In this document: positions 26,418 through 34,810 of the stretch, piece by piece | Numbering within the stretch: the first letter of the stretch is position 1 | Layout of the letters: each line of letters starts with the position of its first letter | Source of the DNA: Myxococcota bacterium | GTDB lineage: Bacteria; Myxococcota_A; UBA9160; UBA4427 | NCBI GenBank assembly: GCA_028278345.1 | Contig: JANQEL010000036.1 | Location: forward strand, 1-34,810 | DNA: 34,810 bases | Direction: 5' to 3' | Notes under the pieces: model-generated | What the model was told of the DNA's origin: nothing | Seen by the model: the letters and a program-made list of their open reading frames with translations, nothing else | The model's database searches: none | Program-made: the position numbers and the translations under genes

Positions 26418-28112
26418 TCAGCTCTCGCCGAAGAGGTTCTCGGCGACCACGAAGCCGAAGGTCATGGCCGGCCCGATGGTGCCGCCTGCTCCGGGATAGG
26501 TCGGGCCCATCACCGCGGCCGAACAGTTGCCCACCGCGTACAGCCCCTCGATCGTGCTGCCGTCTTCCTTGAGGACGCGCGCGTTCTCGTCGACATCGAG
26601 ACCGCCGCGGGTACCAAGGTCGCCCGGGTAGATCTCGATCGCGTAGTAGGGAGCCGTGTCGATGGGGCCGAGGCAGGGATTCGGCTCGGCGGTGGCGTCG
26701 CCGTAGTAGCGGCCGTAGGTCGTTTCACCGCGGCCGAATTCCGGGTCCTTTCCGTCGCGCGCGTAGGCGTTCATCTTCTCGACCGTCTTCTCGAGACCGT
26801 CGGCGTCGACGCCCATCAACTCCGCGAGCTCGCGCACACTGTCGGCCTTCTTGATGTAGCCGTCGCGCAGGTGCGCTTTCGAGATCGGCATGCCGGGGTA
26901 GTACGGGCCGGCCGGATACTTCTTGTGGAAGGTCGCGTCGAAGACGAACCAGCACGGCACCGACGTCGCGTCGGGTGAATTGACGCGATAGGCATCCTTG
27001 CAGATGTCGTCGTAGGGCGCGGTCTCGTTCAGGAACCTCTCGCCCTTGGAGTTGACCATCATCGAGCGGGGCAGCCCCTTTTCGACGACGAGCATGCGCG
27101 CGCGTTCTTCGCCGGGCACGACCGTCACCGGGCCCCACCACGCGCCATCCATGAAGCCGAGGCGGGCGCCGAGATCGTGCCCCTTCTGGATCACTTCCCC
27201 CGTGTTGCCGGGGTTTGCGCAGGTCCACTCGGCCTTCGTGGGGTTGGGCAGGTACTCCTTGCGCATCTCGTCGTTGCTCTCGAAGCCGCCCGCGGCGAGC
27301 AGCACGCCACGTTTCGACTCGATGCGCATGCGCTTGCCCTGCTTGTTGACCACGGCGCCGACCACACGATCGCCTTCGAGAATGAACTCCTCGAACGGGC
27401 TCTCGAGCCAGAGTGGGATGTTGCGATCGATGATCGAGAGTCGGAGCTGCCCGATCAACGCATTGCCCAGCGCACACGAGCGATCCCGGTGACCCTTGAA
27501 GCGACCGACGATGTCGAGGTAGTACTGCAATCCGATCTTGAGGGAGAGACCGATCCAACCGGGGCCCCCCGTCAGCACCGTGCGCGCCTCGGTGGCCGTC
27601 ATCGACATGCGGCCCATGATGAGTTCCTGCACCGCGGGTTCGCGCATCTTGTAGAAATCGTCGCCGAGCAGGCGACCGTCGAAGCGATGGGGCTCGCAGG
27701 CGCGCGCGCCCGGCTTGCCCCCCGGCGTCTCGGCGTAGTAGTCGGCATAGGCGGGCATCGAGAACATGTTGAGGCGCGCGTTCTCGTGCAGGTACGAGAG
27801 CATCTTCGGCGCCTCGTCGATGTACTTCCGGAGCTTCACCTCGGGCACTTGCCCCTCGGTGATGTTCTTCAGGTACTCGAGGGCCTCTTCGGGCGTGTCC
27901 GCGACGACGCCGTCCTGCTTCATCAGGTGGTTGCAGGGAATCCAGAGCGAGCCCCCGCTCATCGCGCTCGAACCACCGTAGAGATCAGTCTTCTCGATCA
28001 GCAGGACATCGGCACCGAGATCCTTGGCGCGGATCGCGGCGGACATGGCGCCGGCGCCGCTGCCGACGATGAGTAGATCGACGCTGTGATCGAATGCCTG
28101 GTTGTCGCTCAT
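26418..28112 (-). CDS. FAD-dependent oxidoreductase, 3-ketosteroid dehydrogenase (KstD)-like
   Basis: A 564-aa flavoprotein of the fumarate reductase/KstD superfamily. The N-terminal Rossmann site is LLIVGSGAGAMSAAIRAKDLG, and further flavin contacts are EKTDLYGGSSAMSGG. The C-terminal end has APYYAIEIYPGDLGTRGGL and YPGAGGTIGPAMTFGFVVA, both strongly reminiscent of KstD and 3-ketosteroid delta4-(5alpha)-dehydrogenase, where a Tyr in the first and Gly residues in the second line the active site. These enzymes desaturate the A ring of 3-ketosteroids. Other substrates within the superfamily are possible, as no other steroid-ring genes are in the window. ATG 28112 has GAGGA seven bases upstream, and TAGAAT (28143-28148) is a candidate -10. 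It is convergent with an SDR. Confidence 0.85.
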   Translation of the reverse strand: MSDNQAFDHSVDLLIVGSGAGAMSAAIRAKDLGADVLLIEKTDLYGGSSAMSGGSLWIPCNHLMKQDGVVADTPEEALEYLKNITEGQVPEVKLRKYIDEAPKMLSYLHENARLNMFSMPAYADYYAETPGGKPGARACEPHRFDGRLLGDDFYKMREPAVQELIMGRMSMTATEARTVLTGGPGWIGLSLKIGLQYYLDIVGRFKGHRDRSCALGNALIGQLRLSIIDRNIPLWLESPFEEFILEGDRVVGAVVNKQGKRMRIESKRGVLLAAGGFESNDEMRKEYLPNPTKAEWTCANPGNTGEVIQKGHDLGARLGFMDGAWWGPVTVVPGEERARMLVVEKGLPRSMMVNSKGERFLNETAPYDDICKDAYRVNSPDATSVPCWFVFDATFHKKYPAGPYYPGMPISKAHLRDGYIKKADSVRELAELMGVDADGLEKTVEKMNAYARDGKDPEFGRGETTYGRYYGDATAEPNPCLGPIDTAPYYAIEIYPGDLGTRGGLDVDENARVLKEDGSTIEGLYAVGNCSAAVMGPTYPGAGGTIGPAMTFGFVVAENLFGES

Positions 28113-28142
28113 GGTGGAATCCTCGATGCTGAACCGCGCGCG

Positions 28143-28148
28143 ATTCTA
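28143..28148 (-). promoter_or_regulatory. Candidate -10 TAGAAT for the KstD-like gene
   Basis: Reading leftward, TAGAAT (plus-strand ATTCTA) stands out from a GC-rich background 31 bp upstream of the ATG and matches the -10 consensus at five of six positions. TTCGTCC, some 19-25 bases further upstream, is a poor -35. The gap of 125 bp is shared with the divergent DUF2332 gene. Confidence 0.35.
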
Positions 28149-28237
28149 CCGCCTTCACGGTCGCGGGACGAACGTGCGAGCATGGACCGAACGGTTTCAT
28201 CTGCAGTCGTCGCGCAACTCCGTGATAGCGTTGGCGC

Positions 28238-29299
28238 ATGCCGGACCCGCCCCTCGTTCAGTCGGTCGACATCCAGGCCGCCGCGTGTCGCGACATGGAC
28301 GCACCGTTCTATGCGGGCCTGCTCGATTGCGCACGCGAGAACGCGAGCGATGCCATTCCCTTCTGGTCGGTGATGGCGACGCGACGAGAAGGCGACCCGA
28401 TCGCCGATGCCGTGCCCTTGCGGGTGCTCGCCGCGCTGCACGATCTCGTCCTCGCCGGCCGCCTCCCCGAGCTCGCGGCCCTGTACCCGGGCGATGGGCG
28501 AGCCGGGGATGCCGATGCCGCCTGGCCCCTGCTCAATACCGCGATCGAACGCGAGTGGGACTTCGTAAGCCGGCGCATCCACGACGGTCTGCAGACCAAC
28601 GAGGTGCGTCGCTGCGCCGCACTGCTCGGCGGCTTCTTCGAGATCCACGCGCGCAGCGGGGGGCTTCCGATGCACCTCGGGGAGCTGGGGGCGAGCAGTG
28701 GCTTGAACCTGTGCTGGGATCGCTATCGCTACGAACTCGGCGAGACGTCGTGGGGGGATCCCGATGCCCCGCTCACCCTCGACACGAAGTGGACGGGGCC
28801 GCCCCCTCGAACGGCACCACTGCAGGTGCTTTCGCGGCGCGGCTGTGACATCGCACCGATCGACCTCTCCCTCGAAGCGAATCGCCGCCGCCTGATGTCC
28901 TTCCTCTGGCCGGAACAACCCGAGCGCCAGGAGCGGCTCGCCCGCGCGATCGACGTGGCCTCGCGCGAAGAGATCACCTTGCGGAAACAGAGGGCCGGCG
29001 ACTTCGTGGACGACTTCCTCGCCGAACGGACCCCGGGCGCGGTTCGGGTCCTCTACCACAGCGTGATGTGGATCTACGTGCCCGAAACCGAACGCACACA
29101 CATCACCGAAGCCATCCATGCCGCGGGCGCGCGCGCGACGGTCGACGCCCCCCTCGCCTGGCTGCGCATGGAACACGCTGCGGGCAATCGCGCCGGCCTG
29201 CTTCTCGACTACTGGCCCGGTGCCGGCGAAGAACCCGAACTCCTCGCGCGCTGCCACTATCACGCGGTCGAGATCGAGTGGCTCGACAACCCGAGCTGA
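28238..29299 (+). CDS. DUF2332 domain-containing protein
   Basis: A 353-aa soluble protein of the DUF2332 family, which has no established function as far as I know. The diagnostic block is MHLGELGASSGLNLCWDRYRYE (146-166, given here by its core LGELGASSGLNL), followed by ERTPGAVRVLYHSVMWIYVP and a C-terminal WLRMEH and LLLDYWPGAGEEPELLARCHYHA. The Glu-x-Gly-x-x-x-Gly pattern resembles motif I of Rossmann methyltransferases, but I cannot confirm SAM binding. Full-length for the family. ATG 28238 has TGATAG only about ten bases upstream, so this gene too may have a very short leader. It is divergent from the KstD-like gene and ends nine bases from the convergent MBL gene. Confidence 0.9.
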   Translation: MPDPPLVQSVDIQAAACRDMDAPFYAGLLDCARENASDAIPFWSVMATRREGDPIADAVPLRVLAALHDLVLAGRLPELAALYPGDGRAGDADAAWPLLNTAIEREWDFVSRRIHDGLQTNEVRRCAALLGGFFEIHARSGGLPMHLGELGASSGLNLCWDRYRYELGETSWGDPDAPLTLDTKWTGPPPRTAPLQVLSRRGCDIAPIDLSLEANRRRLMSFLWPEQPERQERLARAIDVASREEITLRKQRAGDFVDDFLAERTPGAVRVLYHSVMWIYVPETERTHITEAIHAAGARATVDAPLAWLRMEHAAGNRAGLLLDYWPGAGEEPELLARCHYHAVEIEWLDNPS

Positions 29300-29308
29300 A
29301 GCACAGCC

Positions 29309-30463
29309 TTAGCCCGTCGTGTAGATCAGCTTGTGTTCTTTGTTCTCGTACACGTCGGCGTCGCCGGTGAGGCGCAGGTGTTCGAGGTGGGCGTAGGTCT
29401 CGCTCTCCGCCATCGCGCCCCAGCTTCGGGGTTTGAAGAGCTTGTGGGAGAAGTCGGCAACGGTACCGGGGCCGATCTCCCGGCCGATCGACTTGATCTT
29501 GTCGAGTCGTTCGAAGTGATGCTCCTTGATCGATTGTGCGCGACCGGCGAGGTCATCGAAGGGATGACCGTGGGCGGGGATCACGTTCTCGACGTCCCGG
29601 ATCTCGGCCACCTGATCGAGGGATTCGAAGAAGGCGTTCAGGGGATCGATGCGCTCACTGATCCCCGAGATGTGCGGCGTGATCGTCGGCAGAATGTGAT
29701 CCCCTGCGACGAACATACGGCTCTCGGGGTCGTGTAGACAGATGTGATCTTCGGTGTGACCCGGCGTGTGCACGACGAACCACTCGCGACCTGCGAGCTT
29801 GAGCACGTCCCCCTGTCTCACATGGTGGGTGATCTCGGGATACCACTTCGCCCTGCCGATCAGCTGGAAGAAGCGCCACTTGAGCAGCATGCGCATCGGC
29901 GGCTTCGCACTTTCGCCACCCCACGGCGTCCCCTTGCTGCGCCGGCTCGGGGTCGAAGCGACGTAGTTCGAAACCACCGCCTTCGACACCGCTTCGAGGG
30001 CCTCTTCGTCGTGTACCTCGGCTTCGTCGTGGGCCGCGAGGTCGTCGACCGAAGCTTCGCTGTGGTCGTGATCGTGATGGGGTGCCGGGCCGAAGCTGAA
30101 GTTGGCGTGGCCCACGACTTTGGCACCCGACTCGCGCGCGATGCGCGCCGCGCCCCCGAAGTGATCGGGATGCGAGTGCGTCACGATCACGGTGTGGACG
30201 TCCTTGATCGCGAGGTTCGCCTGCTTCAAGCGCGAGACCAGGGTGTCGTACGTCTTGGGGCCCGGGAGCCCGGGGTCGACTAGGGCGACTCCGTCGCGAT
30301 CGGTCAGCGCGTAGCAGTTCACGTGCCCCAGGCCCGGCATCGAGATGTCGAGTTCGAGGCGGAGCACGTTGTCTCCGACTTCGGTGATTTCCTGCTTGGC
30401 GGGTTCCTGTTCCTGCTTCGGCGGCTTCTTGGCCGGGGTCTCGGATTCAGCGGTCGTGGACAT
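29309..30463 (-). CDS. MBL-fold metallo-hydrolase with His/Asp-rich insert
   Basis: A 384-aa metallo-beta-lactamase-fold hydrolase (glyoxalase II/LACTB2-like group). Metal ligands are H96, H98, D100 and H101 in THSHPDHFGG, then H236 in HTPGHTED, D255 in VAGDH and H in IPAHGHP. A C-terminal winged-helix-like part (about 320-384, EHHFERLDKIKS to SETYAHLEHLRLTGD) is typical of the group. Between the first two metal motifs, residues about 128-151 form an insert rich in His, Asp and Glu (APHHDHDHSEASVDD). The N-terminus is a charged, Lys/Glu/Pro-rich tail of about 28 residues. ATG 30463 has AGGAGGCG eight bases upstream; the longer frame start is rejected. Possible role: thioester or lactone hydrolysis; substrate unknown. 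Confidence 0.9.
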   Translation of the reverse strand: MSTTAESETPAKKPPKQEQEPAKQEITEVGDNVLRLELDISMPGLGHVNCYALTDRDGVALVDPGLPGPKTYDTLVSRLKQANLAIKDVHTVIVTHSHPDHFGGAARIARESGAKVVGHANFSFGPAPHHDHDHSEASVDDLAAHDEAEVHDEEALEAVSKAVVSNYVASTPSRRSKGTPWGGESAKPPMRMLLKWRFFQLIGRAKWYPEITHHVRQGDVLKLAGREWFVVHTPGHTEDHICLHDPESRMFVAGDHILPTITPHISGISERIDPLNAFFESLDQVAEIRDVENVIPAHGHPFDDLAGRAQSIKEHHFERLDKIKSIGREIGPGTVADFSHKLFKPRSWGAMAESETYAHLEHLRLTGDADVYENKEHKLIYTTG

Positions 30464-30732
30464 GGCGGTTCGCCTCCTGGCCGTCGCGCCGCGTCGTCCG
30501 TCGGATCGGCTGGGCGAAACGAGGGCGATCACGTGTGCGCGGCTGTCGGAATGCGGTCTCTGCGCGAAGCTCTCGGGGTTGGGCTCGCTGCATAAAGGGC
30601 GCGCGCGATTCGATTGTCTTTTTCGGGAAGGCCTTCTGGATAGCCCACCTTCACACGACGTGTCGGCTCACGTTCGCGGGCCCGACGCTCGAGGATTTCG
30701 AAGGTTTTCGCGCTTCGCCTCGGTGGATTGCC

Positions 30733-32712
30733 CTACTTCCGCGAGCCCGAGCCCCCGCTCCCGCGGCGCGCCGCCCAGCGATACCCCTTTTGATTCCGAC
30801 CCTTCGCATCGCGCAATGTGTCGGCCTTCGGGTCACGGCTCCGGGGGGCTCGCGATGGGATCAGACAACCCGGGTCGTCGCCGATCAGATCGTCGCGACC
30901 GAGTTCGCGCAGGGCCTGCTTCACCAGGGCGTGGTTCTCCGGCTTCCAGTACTGGAGGAGTGCGCGCTGCATCGCGCGCTGTTTTTCCTTCTTCGCCGCG
31001 TAGAGGGGCTTCATCGTCTCGGGGTCGATGCCCGCGTAGTACATGCAGGTCGCCACATCCATCGGGGCCGGGATGAAGTCCTGCACCTGACGCGGGCGCG
31101 AACCCGTTTGCTTCAGATGCAGCGCCAGCTCCAACATCTCGGCGAGCCCGCTCCCCGGATGACTCGCGATGAAGTACGGCACCAGGTACTGCTCGCGCCC
31201 CGCCTTGCGCGAGGCCGCTTCGAAGCGCGCGGCGAACTCCTCGTAGGTGTGTTGCGGCGGCTTCTTCATCAGCGCGAGGACCCGATCGCTCACGTGTTCC
31301 GGCGCCACCTTGAGATGGCCGCCGACGTGATGTTTCACCAGGGCATCGAGGTATGCAGGCTCGTTGCGCGCGAGATCCATCCGGATCCCCGACGCGATGT
31401 GGACCTTCTTGATGCCCTTCTGCTCGCGAGCCCGCTTCATCAAATCGACCAGCGGCGCGTGATCGGTGTCGAGCAGCTTACAGACCTTGGGGCTCACGCA
31501 CGAGAGCCTGCGGCAACCCGCTTCGATCTCCGGCTTCGAACACCGCATGCGGTACATGTTCGCCGTCGGGCCGCCGAGATCGCTGATGTGCCCCTTGAAA
31601 CCCTTGCGTGCCGCCAACCCCATTACTTCTTCGATCACCGAATCGGCACTGCGACTCTGGATGCGACGACCCTGGTGGAGGGTGATCGAGCAGAAGGTGC
31701 AGCCGCCAAAACAGCCGCGCATGATCTGCACCGAGTCGGCAATCGTCTGCCAGGCTGGAATCGGGCCCTCGGCTTCGTAGCGGGGATGCGGGTCGCGGAC
31801 ATAGGGAAGCGCGTAGAGGGCATCGAGGGTGGCTTCCTCTAGAGGCATCGGCGGGGGATTGATGACGACCGTGCGATCGCCGTGACATTGGGTGAGGCGT
31901 CGGGCGTTCAGGGGATTCGTCTCGCGATGCAACGAGCGCGTCGCACGCGCAAAGGCCTGCTTGTCGCCCGCGACCTCTTCGTGGCTCGGTAGGGCGACCG
32001 GCGCTACGTCGCCGTGGCCGAAGTCGTGCTCGGGCAGGCTCTCCCGCTTGCCCAGCATGTACGCCACACCGCGCATGTCGCGCAGGCTGCGAACCTCCTC
32101 CCCCGCGTGCAGGCGCTTCGCGATCTCGAGGATCGACGCTTCGCCGTTTCCGTAGGCCACCAGATCGGCCTTCGAACTCACCAGGCTGCTGGGCATCACC
32201 TTGTCGGACCAGTAGTCGTAATGACTCACGCGACGAAGCGAGGCTTCGACCCCACCGGCCACGACGGGAACTCCCTTGAAGGCTTCGCGACAGCGCTGGG
32301 CGTAGACGGCGGCGGCGCGATCGGGGCGACGCTCGATCGCGCCACCGGGGGAGTAGGCGTCGGCGTTGCGGCGCTTCCGGTTCGCCGTGTAGTGATTGAT
32401 CATCGAGTCCATGGCGCCCGCGGAGACCGCGTAGAAGAGCGCGGGCCTTCCGAGTTCGCGCCACGCGCCGGCGCTTCGCCAATCGGGTTGCGCGAGGATG
32501 GCGACGCGGAAGCCGTGGTGTTCGAGCCAGCGGCCGAGGATCGCCGCCGCAAAGGAGGGATGATCGACGTAGGCGTCCCCGCTCACGAAGACGACATCGG
32601 GAGCGTCCCAACCGCACGCTTCGATCTCTTCGCGCGTCGTCGGGAGGAATCGGGCTTCGGCCCCGCGCCCCTTTCGCGGCGACCGCTCTTCGTCGCGACT
32701 CGTTTCCTTCAC
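30733..32712 (-). CDS. YgiQ family radical SAM protein
   Basis: A 659-aa radical S-adenosylmethionine protein of the YgiQ (UPF0313) family, whose reaction is unknown. The N-terminal domain carries the family marks [37 protein letters not shown] and [19 protein letters not shown]. The iron-sulfur cluster motif CxxxCxxC is C334, C338 and C341 ([12 protein letters not shown]), followed by [14 protein letters not shown] and [13 protein letters not shown]. The C-terminal tail is basic and glycine/serine-rich. GTG 32712 has GGGAG five bases upstream. Length fits the family (about 600-740 aa). The gene stands apart from its neighbours: 102 bp from the divergent RNA methyltransferase and 269 bp before the MBL gene. 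Confidence 0.93.
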   Translation of the reverse strand: MKETSRDEERSPRKGRGAEARFLPTTREEIEACGWDAPDVVFVSGDAYVDHPSFAAAILGRWLEHHGFRVAILAQPDWRSAGAWRELGRPALFYAVSAGAMDSMINHYTANRKRRNADAYSPGGAIERRPDRAAAVYAQRCREAFKGVPVVAGGVEASLRRVSHYDYWSDKVMPSSLVSSKADLVAYGNGEASILEIAKRLHAGEEVRSLRDMRGVAYMLGKRESLPEHDFGHGDVAPVALPSHEEVAGDKQAFARATRSLHRETNPLNARRLTQCHGDRTVVINPPPMPLEEATLDALYALPYVRDPHPRYEAEGPIPAWQTIADSVQIMRGCFGGCTFCSITLHQGRRIQSRSADSVIEEVMGLAARKGFKGHISDLGGPTANMYRMRCSKPEIEAGCRRLSCVSPKVCKLLDTDHAPLVDLMKRAREQKGIKKVHIASGIRMDLARNEPAYLDALVKHHVGGHLKVAPEHVSDRVLALMKKPPQHTYEEFAARFEAASRKAGREQYLVPYFIASHPGSGLAEMLELALHLKQTGSRPRQVQDFIPAPMDVATCMYYAGIDPETMKPLYAAKKEKQRAMQRALLQYWKPENHALVKQALRELGRDDLIGDDPGCLIPSRAPRSRDPKADTLRDAKGRNQKGYRWAARRGSGGSGSRK

Positions 32713-32814
32713 GACGTCTCCCGGTTGATCTCGTACGCGGCGCTACGCTCGCGCCACCTCGACTTCCGCCCCCGTGACGCGTCGGCGAAGTCGCGAGGAT
32801 AGAGGTCTCCCCGA

Positions 32815-33951
32815 TTGCCCGCCTGCCCACATCGCCCGCCCTGCCCCGGCTGTCCGCGCTGGTTCGCGGGTGATCTCCCTCCGCGGGCGCGGGAGGTCTT
32901 CGAACGGCTCGTCGAACGCACGGGGGTTGCCCCGCCGGAGTTCCACCGCGGTGAAGCGCTCGGCTTCCGTTTGCGGGCGCGGCTCTCGGTCCGCGGGCGT
33001 GCCGCATCTCCGAAGATCGGAATCTTCCAGGAAGGCAGTCATCGCATCGTCGACATCCCGCGCTGCGCGGTGCACCACCCCGTAATCAACGAAGTCGTGG
33101 CTCGTGTGAAACAGGCGATCCGCGCGACGAAGACGCCGCCCTACGCGGAAGGCCCACACAACGGGCTGTTGCGCGGCGTGCAGATCGCGATCGAACGCCA
33201 CAGCGGGCGCGCGCAACTCGTACTGATCGCGAACAGCGACACGCCCGAACCCCTGGCGCCTTTGATCGAAGCCTTGCGCGAGGATATGGAGGCTCCGCTC
33301 CACAGCCTCTGGTGGAATGGAAACCCGACACGGCACAACAACATCCTGGGCCCGCACTGGCAGCACATCGACGGTCCTTTGCAGATCGAGGAAAGAGTCG
33401 CGGACGCCCACGTCTTCTATCCACCAGACGCCTTCGGACAGAGCAATCTCGACCTGGCCGAGGCCTTGATCACCGAACTCGGCGAGCAGGTCCCCGACGG
33501 CGCGCGCGTCGCCGAGTTCTACGCGGGGGTCGGCGCGATCGGCCTCGGTCTCGCACCCCGCGTCGCCTCCCTCGCGATGAACGAGTTGGGCGAAGGTTCG
33601 CTGCGCGGCCTACGGGCCGGAATCGACGCGCTCGACCCCGAGGTTGGAAAACGCTGCCGCATCGTCCCCGGCGAGGCGGGGACCGCGACTTCCATGCTCG
33701 ACGACGCGGATGTCGTCATCGTCGACCCGCCGCGCAAGGGCCTCGACCCCGCGCTACTCGACGCCCTGTGCGAGCGACCGCCGCGGCAGCTCTTCTACGT
33801 GAGCTGCGGAATCGATTCCTTCGCGCGGGAGAGCGAGGCCCTGCTCGCGACCGGCGCCCATGACCTCAGCCATCTCTCGGCGTGGGCCTTCTTCCGACAC
33901 AGCGAACACATCGAAACGCTTGCGCGCTTCGATCGCCGAAGCGTTCGCTGA
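32815..33951 (+). CDS. Class I SAM-dependent RNA uracil C5-methyltransferase (TrmA/RlmD-like, Fe-S type)
   Basis: A 378-aa member of the TrmA/RlmC/RlmD family, which methylates C5 of a uridine in tRNA or rRNA. A 4Fe-4S cluster is predicted from C4, C10, C13 (C-x5-C-x2-C) and C84, the arrangement of RlmD. SAM motifs are FGQSN (207-211), AEFYAGVGAIGLGL (233-246) and VIVDPPRKGL (301-310). The nucleophile is C331 in FYVSCGIDSFARE. An in-frame TAG lies just upstream at 32800, so TTG 32815 (AGAGG nine bases before) is the only good start, placing the cluster at the extreme N-terminus. There is no room for the TRAM domain found in RlmD, so it is closer to RlmC-like forms. Which uridine is modified cannot be told. 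Confidence 0.9.
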   Translation: MPACPHRPPCPGCPRWFAGDLPPRAREVFERLVERTGVAPPEFHRGEALGFRLRARLSVRGRAASPKIGIFQEGSHRIVDIPRCAVHHPVINEVVARVKQAIRATKTPPYAEGPHNGLLRGVQIAIERHSGRAQLVLIANSDTPEPLAPLIEALREDMEAPLHSLWWNGNPTRHNNILGPHWQHIDGPLQIEERVADAHVFYPPDAFGQSNLDLAEALITELGEQVPDGARVAEFYAGVGAIGLGLAPRVASLAMNELGEGSLRGLRAGIDALDPEVGKRCRIVPGEAGTATSMLDDADVVIVDPPRKGLDPALLDALCERPPRQLFYVSCGIDSFARESEALLATGAHDLSHLSAWAFFRHSEHIETLARFDRRSVR

Positions 33952-33972
33952 TCGCCGGCGTTCCGCCGCGAC

Positions 33973-34810
33973 TCACGATCGGGGTGTCGCGAGGAAGTTG
34001 CGCGAATCGACGGAGCTGATCTCGTAGTCCATGCCGCGGATGACCTCGAGCACGGCCTCGCGCGACGAACCGAGGTCGCCCCGGCGCTCGTCCTCCCACA
34101 CCTCGACGACGAGCACCGGGCGCTCGCGCGCGATGACCTCCCGCGCGCCTTCGAGGACCTCCATCTCCTTGCCCTCGACGTCGATCTTGATCAACGAGAC
34201 GTCGGTGATCTCGAGATCGTCGATGCGAACCATCTCGAAGGGGTGTTCGCGATCGAGGTTCTTCGTGCAGCCCGGCTTTCCCGCCGCCACTTCCTCGTCG
34301 GTACAGGCCCGCGCACTCGCTCGGCCGGCGTGACTCATCATGCCGGTGGTCGTCTCGGCCCCCAGTGCCTTCTCGACGACCTCGATGTTCGCGTAATCGT
34401 TGCGCCGGGCCGTTCGGCGGATGCGTGCGGCCAGGGTCGCCACCGGTTCGAACGCCAACACGCGTCCTTCCGGGCCGACCACCCGCGCCATCACCAGGCT
34501 GTGGGTCCCGAGGAACGCCCCGGCGTCGATCACCGTCGAGCCCGCGCGCGCGTGGTCTTCGATGACGTCGAGCACCTCGGCCTCATAGCGACGATTGCAG
34601 AGCAGTTGGCGCTGCACGTATTCGTTCGGGTTGTCGAGTTCGACGTCTCCGATGCCACCGACCCGAACGACGTCACCGGGTGCGGCTTCGCACGCGGGCT
34701 TCGCGCTGGCGATCGAAGCCCGGGTTTCGTTGGCCAGCTTCTCGAGTTCGCTGCGCAGCACTTCGTTCTCGGCGCGAACGATCGCGAACCCCAGCCCGAT
34801 GGCCGCCAGG
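33973..34810 (-). CDS. FkbM family methyltransferase with membrane anchor (5' partial)
   Basis: SAM-dependent methyltransferase of the FkbM type. Numbered from an internal GTG at 34761, motif I is VIDAGAFLGTHSLVMARV (77-94) and the family signature LIKIDVEGKEMEVLEGA follows in the second half. The reading frame stays open past that GTG to the window edge, and the extra residues LAAIGLGFAIVRAENEVLRSELEKL look like the end of a membrane helix followed by a coiled coil. The real start is therefore outside the window, and the enzyme is probably anchored in the inner membrane, with its catalytic domain presumably cytoplasmic. FkbM enzymes O-methylate sugars or natural-product hydroxyls; the acceptor is unknown. 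It ends 21 bp from the convergent RNA methyltransferase. Confidence 0.88.
   Translation of the reverse strand, partial: LAAIGLGFAIVRAENEVLRSELEKLANETRASIASAKPACEAAPGDVVRVGGIGDVELDNPNEYVQRQLLCNRRYEAEVLDVIEDHARAGSTVIDAGAFLGTHSLVMARVVGPEGRVLAFEPVATLAARIRRTARRNDYANIEVVEKALGAETTTGMMSHAGRASARACTDEEVAAGKPGCTKNLDREHPFEMVRIDDLEITDVSLIKIDVEGKEMEVLEGAREVIARERPVLVVEVWEDERRGDLGSSREAVLEVIRGMDYEISSVDSRNFLATPRS

Noticed and set aside
30464..30732. A 269-bp gap between the YgiQ and MBL genes, with an ACACGACGTGT palindrome (30653-30663) and an AT-richer stretch near 30590-30630
   Set aside because: No reading frame here looks coding. A leftward promoter (AAGACA with TTTATG) is conceivable for the MBL gene, but the matches are too poor to list.

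Overview
The window is a compact, GC-rich, chromosomal stretch from a Gram-negative bacterium: it encodes an outer-membrane beta-barrel and a lipoprotein with a lipobox. The mix of gene families fits an uncultured Myxococcota- or Binatota-like ('deltaproteobacterial') lineage: a haloalkane dehalogenase, paired acyl-CoA dehydrogenases, a stand-alone sulfotransferase and an APH-type kinase, a KstD-like flavoprotein, a D-aminoacylase-type amidohydrolase, DUF2332 and a Cys-rich acidic lipoprotein. That assignment is inference from gene content; there is no rRNA or other phylogenetic marker. I see no tRNA, rRNA, CRISPR array, insertion sequence, integrase, phage gene or defence system.

Layout. 1-2.1 kb: osmoprotectant-type ABC importer (ATPase, cut by the window edge, then a fused binding protein-permease). 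2.2-3.9 kb: a 2-oxoglutarate/Fe(II) oxygenase-like protein and a haloalkane dehalogenase. 4.0-4.7 kb: a TM2-like membrane protein facing a Cys-rich lipoprotein across a strong hairpin. 5.1-7.1 kb: a two-gene sodium:solute symporter operon (DUF4212 plus SSS). 7.1-10.9 kb: MaoC-like hot-dog protein, an unknown small protein, a thiolase and an NMO-like flavoprotein. 10.9-17.0 kb: sulfotransferase and APH-like kinase, an SDR, then two acyl-CoA dehydrogenases coupled to a GreA-family protein. 17.1-18.9 kb: amidohydrolase. 18.9-24.6 kb: an orphan PAS histidine kinase, a GH2 beta-galactosidase and a small outer-membrane barrel. 24.6-29.3 kb: rhomboid protease, SDR, KstD-like flavoprotein, DUF2332 protein. 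29.3-34.8 kb: MBL-fold hydrolase, YgiQ radical SAM protein, RNA uracil methyltransferase and an FkbM methyltransferase running off the right edge.

How it fits together. The central 7-18 kb reads as acyl-CoA catabolism: dehydrogenation, hydration, oxidation and thiolysis activities are all present, but in several short divergent units rather than one operon. The most suggestive part is an APH-type kinase, an SDR and two acyl-CoA dehydrogenases close together, which resembles the LvaA/ACAD10-11 logic of removing a hydroxyl by phosphorylation before beta-oxidation. The two dehydrogenases look complementary: one keeps a helix-G glutamate, and the other lacks a glutamate at both usual positions. 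Genes are very tightly packed, with seven convergent junctions of about 4-21 bp. An octamer TAT[AG]CTCG recurs upstream of four genes and may be a promoter -10 element. No single locus is clearly a new system; the strongest leads are the kinase/sulfotransferase/dehydrogenase neighbourhood and the GreA-like protein coupled to it.
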